The position numbers and the translations under genes are program-made. A model generated the notes under the pieces. That model had not been told where the DNA came from. It did no database searches and saw only the letters and a program-made list of their open reading frames with translations. This document shows, piece after piece, positions 1-5,517 of a stretch of DNA of 9,820 nucleotides. This DNA is from CAISIP01 sp039934375 (GTDB lineage: Bacteria > Pseudomonadota > Gammaproteobacteria > Burkholderiales > Burkholderiaceae_C): NCBI GenBank assembly GCA_039934375.1, contig JBDTMH010000171.1, positions 1 to 9,820 on the forward strand. The letters run 5' to 3'. Within the stretch, counting starts at the first letter, position 1; each line of letters begins with the position of its first letter.

Positions 1-652
1 CGTCTTCTTCTTCGCTTTCGACTTCCAGGTCGCTGACGGCGGTCTTGAGCACCGGGTCCCAGTTGACCAGGCGCTTGCCGCGATAGATCAGGCCCTGCTC
101 ATACAACCGCACAAAGGTCTCGGTCACCACGTTCGAGAGTTTGTCGTCGAGTGTGAAATATTCGCGGCTCCAGTCCACGCTGTCACCCATGCGGCGCATT
201 TGCGTGGTGATGGTGTTGCCCGACTTCTGCTTCCATTCCCAGACCCGCGCAACAAAGTTCTTGCGCGCTTCCAACGGCGTCGGTCCCATGTCGTGGCGGC
301 TGATGCCCTGGTCGCGCAGCTGGCGCTCTACGACGATCTGGGTCGCGATGCCGGCGTGGTCGGTGCCGGGTACCCAGACCGTGTTCAGGCCGCGCATGCG
401 GTGGTAACGCGTCAGCGAGTCCATGATGGTCTGGTTGAACGCATGGCCCATGTGCAGCGTACCGGTCACGTTGGGGGGCGGCAGCTGGATCGCAAACGCG
501 CCGGCGTCCGGATCGGGCTTGCCAGTGCCACGGTGACCGGCGATGGCGTAGCCGCGGCGCTCCCACTCCGGCCCCCAGAAGGCCTCCAGCGCGGCGGGTT
601 CAAACGATTTGGACAGGCTTTCGAGCCCGGGCTGCTTCAGTGCGTCGGTCAT
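1..652 (-). CDS. valS: Valine--tRNA ligase, N-terminal part (runs off the left edge)
   Basis: This gene encodes the class I aminoacyl-tRNA synthetase that charges tRNA-Val in the cytoplasm. Only the first 217 codons are in the window. The protein begins MTDALKQPGLESLSKSFEP and then shows the ValS signature PPPNVTGTLHMGHAF (residues 58-72), in which HMGH (67-70) is the class I HIGH motif of the ATP site. It continues with NTVWVPGTDHAGIATQ, typical of the active-site region of ValS, and with RRMGDSVDWSREYFTLD and YRGKRLVNWDP, where the editing (CP1) domain begins. The KMSKS motif and the anticodon-binding and coiled-coil parts lie beyond position 1. The chosen start is the ATG at 652-650. An in-frame ATG twelve bases upstream (664) would add MHHT; neither has a clear Shine-Dalgarno sequence. 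Identification is certain, the exact start less so. Confidence 0.96.
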   Translation of the reverse strand, partial: MTDALKQPGLESLSKSFEPAALEAFWGPEWERRGYAIAGHRGTGKPDPDAGAFAIQLPPPNVTGTLHMGHAFNQTIMDSLTRYHRMRGLNTVWVPGTDHAGIATQIVVERQLRDQGISRHDMGPTPLEARKNFVARVWEWKQKSGNTITTQMRRMGDSVDWSREYFTLDDKLSNVVTETFVRLYEQGLIYRGKRLVNWDPVLKTAVSDLEVESEEED

Positions 653-780
653 GGTGTGGTGCATTGGTCGGTCAGGGCATTGTGGGTCGACCTTGCCGGT
701 AGACAGCGGCGCCATTCCAGGGGGTCGTGCAACCGCCCTTGGCGAGGTACCGCACCCGGACGGTGGCCCGGGACGGGTCG

Positions 781-786
781 ATTTTA
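781..786 (-). promoter_or_regulatory. Possible -10 element for valS
   Basis: Read on the minus strand this is TAAAAT, lying in the 168-bp spacer between the DUF2783 stop codon and the valS start. It is the only AT-rich hexamer there and five of its six bases match TATAAT. No good -35 hexamer is seen 16-18 bases upstream, and the implied leader to valS would be roughly 120 bases. The rest of the spacer (653-820) shows no gene and no convincing terminator for the upstream operon. Confidence 0.25.
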
Positions 787-820
787 GGGGACGTTGCGCG
801 CGGCCACGATCACAGTGGCA

Positions 821-1021
821 TCAGGCCGTGGTGGGTGCCGGTGCTGGGCGCGCGGCGCTCAGGCATTGCTGCAGTACGCGAGCGTCGCCAATCTGATTGG
901 CCAGCAGCAGGATCAGCCGGGCATTGAGCAGTTCGGACTGCTGCGCACTCAGTCCCTGGTGGGCGTCGAGCAGTTGCTCGTAAAAGCCGTCGGCGTCCTG
1001 TAGATGCAGTTGGGTTTTCAT
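821..1021 (-). CDS. DUF2783 family small protein
   Basis: A 66-residue protein starting MKTQLHLQDADGFYEQLLDA and containing the conserved core HQGLSAQQSELLNARL followed by LILLLANQIGD. I recognise this as the DUF2783 family, whose function is unknown and which typically sits directly downstream of an MhpA-like FAD monooxygenase gene, as here. It has no signal peptide and is predicted cytoplasmic; the middle is likely helical. The ATG at 1021 is preferred over an upstream in-frame ATG at 1111 because it has a Shine-Dalgarno GGAG at 1033-1030 with eight bases of spacing. The longer form would translate the 59-bp repeat lying upstream, which is not part of the family. The gene is separated from the monooxygenase by 138 bp, mostly that repeat. 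The alanine/proline-rich tail is unremarkable. The frame is intact and may still be expressed. Confidence 0.85.
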   Translation of the reverse strand: MKTQLHLQDADGFYEQLLDAHQGLSAQQSELLNARLILLLANQIGDARVLQQCLSAARPAPAPTTA

Positions 1022-1041
1022 GGTTGTCGCTCCGGGTTGGC

Positions 1042-1159
1042 TCACTGGACAATCCTTCGTGCGTCGCACTGCGGTATTCGCCTTGGGGCGGCCCGGCGGG
1101 TCACTGGACAATCCTTCGCGCTGCGCACTGCGGTATTCGCCTTGGGGCGGCCCGGCGGC
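1042..1159. repeat. Two tandem copies of a 59-bp repeat
   Basis: Copy 1 is 1042-1100 and copy 2 is 1101-1159. They align without gaps and are identical at 55 of 59 positions; the differences are at unit positions 19, 22, 23 and 59. Each begins TCACTGGACAATCCTTCG on the plus strand and ends with the GC-rich stretch CTTGGGGCGGCCCGGCGG. The pair fills the spacer between the monooxygenase stop codon and the DUF2783 ribosome-binding site, and the next TCA (1160-1162, the first three bases of the unit) is the monooxygenase stop TGA on the other strand. Read on the minus strand one frame gives GEYRSAQREGLSS, which I recall seeing as spurious translated sequence in many Burkholderiales genomes. The unit therefore probably belongs to an interspersed, non-coding repeat family. 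There is no CRISPR-like spacer structure. Confidence 0.9.
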
Positions 1160-2884
1160 TCATACAAGTGCCAATGCGTGTTCGATGGCGCGGACCAGTG
1201 CGCTGTCGACCGCCTCGCCAGTGGCGGCAAGGTAGGCGTCGGGGCGCACCAGCGCCCAGGCATGACCGAAGACGTGGCAGGCGCCCTGCAGATGGCCCAG
1301 CGGATCGCGCACGGTCTCCAATGACTGGCGCCGGTTGTCGTTGCCCAGCACCTGCACGCAGCGCACCGGTGCCTGGCACGTCAGCTCGGCCAGACGCGCC
1401 CTTGCCTGTGCGGATTGGTCGCCAAACACCAGCAGCAACAGCTGACCTTCGGCCCACTGGATCAGGTCGTTGACACAACCCTGGCTGCCGTCCTCCCAGC
1501 GGAAGAACACGTTGTGCACCGAAAGCCCGCCCGATGGGTCGCACACAGCGGACTGGCTGTATGGGTTGGCCACCGCCATGCGACCGGTGTTGACGAGTTG
1601 GCGCGCAAACGGATACTGGCGCGCCAGGCTGATCACCGCAGTGCGGAACACCCGTTCCATGCCGTCCGCCGGGCGCAGGAAGCGCGCCGTGCGGTTGGTG
1701 ACCAGCACGTTCTGGCGCGCTGCCTCGAGCCGTTCCTGGTTGTAGCTCTCGAGCAGCGACGCCGGCGCGCGGCCGCGCTGTACCGCGGCCAGTTTCCAGG
1801 CCAGGTTGTCGGCATCGGCCACGCCGGTGTTGCCGCCGCGTGCGCCAAATGGACTGACGATCTTGGCGGTGTCGCCCATGAAAAACACGTTGCCGATGCG
1901 CAGCGCATCCAGGCACTGACTGCGGTACGCATACGGCCCGACCCAGACGATCTCGCATTCGATGTCGGGCCCGAACTGGCGGCGCAGCCGTTTGCGCACC
2001 TCGACCTCGCTGCTGGCGACTGCCGGATCAGCGTCGGGTTCCATCTGGTAGTCGATGCGCCAGACATCGTCGGCCATCAGGTGTTGCCACACTGCCCGGT
2101 TGTCGTTGAAGGGTGCTTCGATCCAGGTATGGCGCTCAGTTGGCGGCAGGTTGGAAAAACGCACATCGGCAATGCACCAGCGGTCGTCGCCGCGACGTGA
2201 CTGCATTGCTGCATGGCACCAGCCGTGGAAAGGCGTGTGCGAGCCGCTGGCGTCGATCACGTGTGTGGCCTCTATCGTGTACTCGCCCTCGGGCGTGCCC
2301 ACGTTCAATATGGCGAAACCGTCGTGTTGCGTGAAGCCGGTGACGCGCGAACCCCAGCGCAGATCGACATGGCCGAGTTCGTAAATACGCTCGACCAGGA
2401 AACCCTCGATGTAGAACTGCTGGATATTGATGAAAGGCGGCTGGGCCGAGAGTTGGAAGCTGCTCTGTTGGCGCAGGTCAAAGGCATAGATTTCGTCCAC
2501 ACCGGCGAAGGTGCGGCCCACGCTCCACTGGATGCCCTTGGCCGCGATGCGCTCATAAATGCCCAGTCGCTGGAATATTTCGAGTGACTTCTGTGTGTAG
2601 CAGATGCCGCGCGAAGATGCGCCCTTGACGCCGACCGAGTTGTCCTCGTCGAGCACGATCGCTGCGATGCCCTGACGGGCCAACGCGCAGGCCAGCGTCA
2701 GCCCGGTAATGCCGGCCCCGATGATGACGATGGGATGGCGCAACACCGAGCCACCGGACAGCTCGGGCGGCGCGACGAAAGGGTAAAGAGGAAGGTCGTA
2801 GCCGCCTTTGGAGAACTCATAGCCATTGGTGAAGGCCGTAGCCTGGTAGGTTTTGCTGGCGGCGCTAGGGGCACGGGTCTGCAT
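1160..2884 (-). CDS. MhpA-like FAD-dependent monooxygenase (aromatic-ring hydroxylase family), variant FAD motifs
   Basis: A 574-residue group A flavoprotein monooxygenase of the 3-(3-hydroxyphenyl)propionate hydroxylase-like family. Such enzymes use NAD(P)H and O2 to hydroxylate phenolic rings; the substrate here cannot be read from sequence. The N-terminal Rossmann FAD motif is clear: VIIGAGITGLTLACALARQG (54-73, GxGxxG at 56-61). The second FAD region reads MGDTAKIVSPFGARGGNTG (336-354, GD at 337-338) and continues ADADNLAWKLA. A C-terminal thioredoxin-like region (about 455-574) follows, as usual in the family. Two normally conserved positions differ: the DG motif reads DASGSHTP (211-218), with Ser213 at the usual Asp, and the usual GD(S/A)AH has Lys341 instead of His. 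The start at 2884 is chosen for its SD. An ATG at 2902 forms an ATGA overlap with the stop of the VOC remnant but has a weak SD. The frame is intact; function may be altered or lost. Confidence 0.85.
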   Translation of the reverse strand: MQTRAPSAASKTYQATAFTNGYEFSKGGYDLPLYPFVAPPELSGGSVLRHPIVIIGAGITGLTLACALARQGIAAIVLDEDNSVGVKGASSRGICYTQKSLEIFQRLGIYERIAAKGIQWSVGRTFAGVDEIYAFDLRQQSSFQLSAQPPFINIQQFYIEGFLVERIYELGHVDLRWGSRVTGFTQHDGFAILNVGTPEGEYTIEATHVIDASGSHTPFHGWCHAAMQSRRGDDRWCIADVRFSNLPPTERHTWIEAPFNDNRAVWQHLMADDVWRIDYQMEPDADPAVASSEVEVRKRLRRQFGPDIECEIVWVGPYAYRSQCLDALRIGNVFFMGDTAKIVSPFGARGGNTGVADADNLAWKLAAVQRGRAPASLLESYNQERLEAARQNVLVTNRTARFLRPADGMERVFRTAVISLARQYPFARQLVNTGRMAVANPYSQSAVCDPSGGLSVHNVFFRWEDGSQGCVNDLIQWAEGQLLLLVFGDQSAQARARLAELTCQAPVRCVQVLGNDNRRQSLETVRDPLGHLQGACHVFGHAWALVRPDAYLAATGEAVDSALVRAIEHALALV

Positions 2885-2890
2885 GCGGGT

Positions 2891-2895
2891 CTCCT
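2891..2895 (-). promoter_or_regulatory. Ribosome-binding site that fixes the monooxygenase start
   Basis: AGGAG on the minus strand with six bases to the ATG at 2884. It favours the 574-residue protein over the six-residue longer form from the ATG at 2902. Confidence 0.7.
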
Positions 2896-2898
2896 GGT

Positions 2899-3220
2899 TC
2901 ATCGCGCCTGTGCGTCGGCGCGTGCAATGACTTGCGGTCGGTCGATCTGCTGCGGCCTGCGCGCACTGCTGGCCTTGCCATTGGCACGATCGTGCCGCCA
3001 CTGTGCCTTGCATGCCGTCCACGCGTCAAGCCGTGCGTACGTGTCGCGGCTTTCCTGCAGCATCTGGAACCCGTCTGCCACCTGGGCCGAGAGTTTGAGC
3101 CGCACGGCGTTGGGGTCGAAGAAATGGACGCTATGGAAGATGTGGTGGTCGGTCATGCGCGTGATGGGCATAGTGGTGCAATTGTTGTATCGGTGCCGGT
3201 GCGGGCAGTGTGTCGGTCAT
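2899..3220 (-). pseudogene. VOC family (glyoxalase/extradiol dioxygenase fold) remnant, internally deleted and frameshifted
   Basis: Two reading frames together look like the ends of one VOC protein. The frame starting at the ATG at 3220 gives MTDTLPAPAPIQQLHHYAH, which resembles the start of VOC proteins (LHH-AYRC-RD type), but it reaches a TAG at 3133-3131 after 29 codons. A second frame, open from 3171 to 2899, gives DHHIFHSVHFFDPNAVRLKL and a helical tail, which resembles the last VOC beta strands (SIYFFDPNG-RLEL). The roughly 90 residues expected between these parts are missing, so a deletion near 3150-3172 probably joined them out of frame. Further signs of decay are FDPNA for FDPNG and RLKL for RLEL, the latter removing the usual metal-binding Glu. 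Its TGA overlaps an ATG of the monooxygenase (ATGA at 2902-2899), consistent with former translational coupling. The downstream 90-codon frame could still be translated, but not as a complete VOC enzyme. Confidence 0.65.
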
Positions 3221-3257
3221 CTTCTGGCGGTCAGGCTTGCTTGTGGCCCTTCGAGCG

Positions 3258-3292
3258 ATTTACCTATTCGTAACGCATTTACTATATCGTAA
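3258..3292. promoter_or_regulatory. Candidate tandem operator: two TTAC-N6-GTAA palindromes 19 bp apart
   Basis: TTACCTATTCGTAA (3260-3273) and TTACTATATCGTAA (3279-3292) are two copies of the same dyad, each preceded by AT, with a 19-bp period, close to two helical turns. The second is symmetrical at 12 of 14 positions. They form the AT-rich patch just upstream of the VOC remnant and its operon on the minus strand; the minus strand of the second copy contains TATAGT, a possible -10 element. The arrangement fits a dimeric repressor (MarR-, TetR- or PadR-like) binding side by side over the operon promoter. No regulator gene is present in the window, so the cognate protein is unknown. Confidence 0.5.
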
Positions 3293-3421
3293 TCATGGTG
3301 GCTGACTGCAGATGCGAGTCCAGGCAATGTGCCCGTCAGACCTGGATCCTTGAACGCCTGAACGATCGCGCGCCAGGTGATGCAGCTCGCAGTGACGCGG
3401 GCACAAACGCCCACTTTTAGT

Positions 3422-3436
3422 TGAGAATGGTTGTCA
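3422..3436 (+). promoter_or_regulatory. Candidate Fur box upstream of rubrerythrin
   Basis: TGAGAATGGTTGTCA matches the 7-1-7 Fur consensus TGATAATNATTATCA at 11 of the 14 defined positions, and both ends are perfect inverted TGA/TCA. It lies about 150 bp before the rubrerythrin start. Iron-responsive control of a diiron peroxidase would make sense, but the distance is long and no promoter is pinned down next to it. Confidence 0.35.
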
Positions 3437-3469
3437 ACAAGCTGCTTTCGATAGCCCTGTTAAATTTGT

Positions 3470-3482
3470 CACATTGAATGTG
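3470..3482. promoter_or_regulatory. Perfect 13-bp palindrome CACATTGAATGTG
   Basis: Two 6-bp arms (CACATT/AATGTG) around a central G, about 100 bp upstream of the rubrerythrin start. It overlaps the last two bases of a TTGTCA hexamer (3466-3471) that could be a -35 element. The size and symmetry suit a homodimeric regulator; the regulator is not identifiable from the window. Confidence 0.35.
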
Positions 3483-3584
3483 CCAATTAGACCGACGGCG
3501 CTTACCGGGCTACCCTAGTCGCCTCTTCGCGTGCGTTTGCACGTGAAGCAGATGTGTTCAACCCTCAATTCCAAGGAGATTTCC

Positions 3585-4007
3585 ATGGCGACACTCAAAG
3601 GCTCAAAGACGGAAGAAAACTTGAAGGCCGCCTTCGCAGGCGAGTCCCAGGCCAACCGCCGTTACCTGTACTTTGCGAACAAGGCCGACATCGAAGGCCA
3701 GAACGACGTGGCAGCGCTGTTCCGCTCCACGGCCGAAGGCGAAACCGGTCACGCCCATGGTCACCTCGAGTGGCTTGAGCAGTGCGGCGACCCGGCCACT
3801 GGATTGCCGATTGGCCCGACCCGTGACAACCTCAAGGCTGCTGTGGCTGGCGAGACCCACGAGTACACCGACATGTACCCCGGCATGGCCAAGGCCGCGC
3901 GTACCGAAGGCCATGACGAGATCGCCGACTGGTTCGAGACGCTGGCCAAGGCGGAGCGCAGTCATGCAAATCGTTATGCCAAGGCGCTGACCGAACTGGT
4001 GGACTGA
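3585..4007 (+). CDS. Rubrerythrin, short form (diiron domain only)
   Basis: A 140-residue ferritin-like diiron protein of the rubrerythrin family, cytoplasmic, expected to reduce hydrogen peroxide with electrons from a redox partner. The four-helix diiron ligands are visible: E20 (AGESQANRRY), E53-TG-H56 (EGETGHAHGH), E90 and E93 (AGETHEYTDMYP), and E124-RS-H127 (AERSHANRY). Canonical rubrerythrins carry a C-terminal rubredoxin domain with a CxxC-CxxC iron site; this one stops after helix four, so it needs an external electron donor. The ATG at 3585 is chosen for the SD AAGGAG at 3573-3578 with six bases of spacing; an upstream in-frame ATG at 3531 lacks one. The gene is followed by its own terminator and then by the Fe-S/DUF3501 genes, with which this short rubrerythrin commonly travels in Proteobacteria. 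Confidence 0.93.
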   Translation: MATLKGSKTEENLKAAFAGESQANRRYLYFANKADIEGQNDVAALFRSTAEGETGHAHGHLEWLEQCGDPATGLPIGPTRDNLKAAVAGETHEYTDMYPGMAKAARTEGHDEIADWFETLAKAERSHANRYAKALTELVD

Positions 4008-4021
4008 TCGCTCCAGCGCAG

Positions 4022-4052
4022 GTGCAGTGCGGGAAATCGCACTGCGCTTTTT
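4022..4052 (+). terminator. Rho-independent terminator after rubrerythrin
   Basis: The stem GCAGTGCG/CGCACTGC (4024-4031 with 4038-4045) closes a GGAAAT loop, can be extended by a G-U and a G-C pair at the base, and is followed at once by five T residues (4048-4052). It starts 15 bp after the rubrerythrin stop codon, so most transcripts probably end here, leaving the Fe-S operon to read-through or its own promoter. Confidence 0.88.
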
Positions 4053-4072
4053 ACCGGCCGCCAAGCGCGGCT

Positions 4073-4109
4073 GGCTGAAGCAAGCGGTTCACGACTGCTT
4101 GTTTCAGCC
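4073..4109 (+). promoter_or_regulatory. Long hairpin in the leader of the Fe-S/DUF3501 operon
   Basis: The arms GGCTGAAGCAAGC (4073-4085) and GCTTGTTTCAGCC (4097-4109) pair over 13 bp with one G-U wobble. Two more pairs at the inner end (G-U and G-C) leave a 7-base loop. No T-run follows, so it is not a standard terminator. It lies 21 bp after the rubrerythrin terminator and 32 bp before the next start codon. It could be an mRNA stabiliser or processing site, an operator for a dimeric protein, or part of a terminator/read-through control. Confidence 0.6.
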
Positions 4110-4141
4110 GCACCAGATCAAGCAAGAACGACGAGGACAGC

Positions 4142-5491
4142 ATGGCGAAAGAAGGCAATCTCGAAGCTCCGACCCGACATCCGATCGACTGGAAAGGCGC
4201 CGACTATTACGACGAAGCCGCCACCTTCACGGAACTCGAACGCATCTTCGACATCTGCCATGGTTGCCGGCGCTGTGTCAGCCTGTGCGGCTCGTTTCCG
4301 ACGCTGTTCGACCTGGTGGACGAGGGCACGACGATGGAGGTCGACGGCGTCAACAAGAAAGACTACTGGAAAGTCGTCGACCAGTGTTACCTGTGTGACC
4401 TGTGTTACATGACCAAGTGCCCTTATGTGCCACCGCATGAATGGAACGTGGACTTTCCGCACACCATGCTGCGTGCCAAGGCGATCAAGTTCAAGAAAGG
4501 CGAAGTCGGCGTCGGCGAACAACTGCTGGCGTCGACCGACGTGCATGGCAGCCTGGCCGGCATTCCGGTCGTGGTGCAGGCGGTCAACGCGATCAATCAC
4601 ACCAGGCCGGCGCGCGCCGTGATGGAAAAGGCGCTGGGTGTCGACAAGGACGCCTGGCTACCCGATCTCGCAAAGAAAAAATTCCGCTCCAGCGCGCCGA
4701 AAAGTGCCGAACACGCGGTGCGCGACGGCGAGAAAACGCCGGGCAAGGTCGCCATCTATGCAACCTGCTATGTGAATTACAACGAGCCGGGCATTGGAAT
4801 GGACCTGCTCAAGTTGCTCGATCACAATGCCGTGCCGTACGTGCTGGTCGAGAAAGAGAAATGCTGCGGCATGCCCAAGCTTGAGCTTGGCGACCTGGAG
4901 TCGGTCAACGACAACAAGGAAGTCAATATCCCGATATTGGCGAAGTACGCGCGTGATGGTTACGCGATCCTGAGTGCCGTGCCCAGCTGTACGCTGATGT
5001 ACAAGCAGGAACTGCCGCTGATGTTTCCGGACGACGCCGAGGTGAAGCTGGTGCAGGATGCGATGTGGGACCCGTTCGAGTATTTCATGGCGCGCAAGCG
5101 CGACGGATTGCTCAAGACCGAGTTCCCGCATGCGCTGGGCAAGGTGAGTTACCAGATCCCGTGCCACGGCCGGGTGCAGAACATTGGCAAGAAGACCGAA
5201 GAAATGCTCAAGATGGTGCCGGGCACCAGCGTGCAAACCCATGAGCGCTGCTCGGGCCACGCCGGCACTTTCGGCGTCAAGAAGGCCACGCATCCGATGT
5301 CGATGAAGATCGGCAAGCCGCTGTTCAAGGCCATGGCCAACCACAGGGACGGAGGCTTGCCCGATGTCATCAGCTCGGACTGCCCGCTTGGCGGCCACCA
5401 TATCGCACAGGGCTTCGACGTGAACCAGCTCGGCGCCGTGCCGCAGAAACACCCGCTCACGCTGGTGCGTGAGGCCTACGGCCTGAAATAG
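4142..5491 (+). CDS. (Fe-S)-binding protein with two 4Fe-4S motifs and two CCG domains (GlpC/HdrD-like)
   Basis: A 449-residue heterodisulfide-reductase-related iron-sulfur protein. The first cluster motif is CHGCRRCVSLC (Cys 39, 42, 45, 49). The second is CYLCDLCYMTKCP (Cys 82, 85, 88, 93), with four rather than the usual three residues before the last Cys. CCG domain 1 contains ATCYVNYNEPGIG (Cys209) and EKCCGMPKLELGDLE (Cys 241-242), with Cys283 following. CCG domain 2 has IPCHGRVQNIG (Cys341), ERCSGHAGTFG (Cys370, where CCG is expected) and SDCPLGGHH (Cys414). In GlpC and HdrB/HdrD such domains pass electrons or bind a catalytic cluster. There is no signal peptide or membrane helix, so it is probably a cytoplasmic electron carrier. 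The start has GAGG at 4133-4136, five bases upstream. It is 26 bp from the DUF3501 gene, clearly co-transcribed. Its substrate or partner is unknown; donation of electrons to the rubrerythrin is a hypothesis. Confidence 0.9.
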   Translation: MAKEGNLEAPTRHPIDWKGADYYDEAATFTELERIFDICHGCRRCVSLCGSFPTLFDLVDEGTTMEVDGVNKKDYWKVVDQCYLCDLCYMTKCPYVPPHEWNVDFPHTMLRAKAIKFKKGEVGVGEQLLASTDVHGSLAGIPVVVQAVNAINHTRPARAVMEKALGVDKDAWLPDLAKKKFRSSAPKSAEHAVRDGEKTPGKVAIYATCYVNYNEPGIGMDLLKLLDHNAVPYVLVEKEKCCGMPKLELGDLESVNDNKEVNIPILAKYARDGYAILSAVPSCTLMYKQELPLMFPDDAEVKLVQDAMWDPFEYFMARKRDGLLKTEFPHALGKVSYQIPCHGRVQNIGKKTEEMLKMVPGTSVQTHERCSGHAGTFGVKKATHPMSMKIGKPLFKAMANHRDGGLPDVISSDCPLGGHHIAQGFDVNQLGAVPQKHPLTLVREAYGLK

Positions 5492-5517
5492 GCGAAACCA
5501 CGTTCAAGGAAACCGAC

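Larger units (their letters stand above)
3293..3584. other. Intergenic region between the divergent operons
   Basis: About 290 bp without a supported gene. A 41-codon plus-strand frame from the ATG at 3295 to the TAG at 3418 has no ribosome-binding site and matches no family I know. The right half carries a Fur-box-like site and a 13-bp palindrome, listed separately. I see no convincing -35/-10 pair for the rubrerythrin gene; TTGTCA at 3466-3471 and TACCCT at 3511-3516 are isolated candidates. Confidence 0.6.

Noticed and set aside
1042..1159. Tandem repeat as a CRISPR array or coding repeat
   Set aside because: The copies abut with no unique spacers, and the 59-bp period is not a multiple of three, so the frame shifts between copies.
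1415..2200. Plus-strand open frame of 261 codons within the monooxygenase
   Set aside because: It is the antisense shadow of the FAD monooxygenase and has no recognisable domain.
2902..3022. Longer starts for the FAD monooxygenase (ATG at 3022 or 2902)
   Set aside because: They extend into the VOC remnant region or lack a good SD, whereas the ATG at 2884 has AGGAG six bases upstream.
3217..3414. Minus-strand frame of 65 codons across the divergent spacer
   Set aside because: It has no clear ribosome-binding site, covers the operator-like palindromes, overlaps the VOC stub in another frame and matches no family known to me.
3295..3420. 41-codon plus-strand frame just after the tandem palindromes
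   Set aside because: It has no ribosome-binding site, no recognisable helix-turn-helix or other family feature, and random-looking composition.
4658..5452. Minus-strand open frame of 264 codons within the Fe-S protein gene
   Set aside because: The plus-strand protein has ordered Cys motifs; the antisense frame resembles no family.
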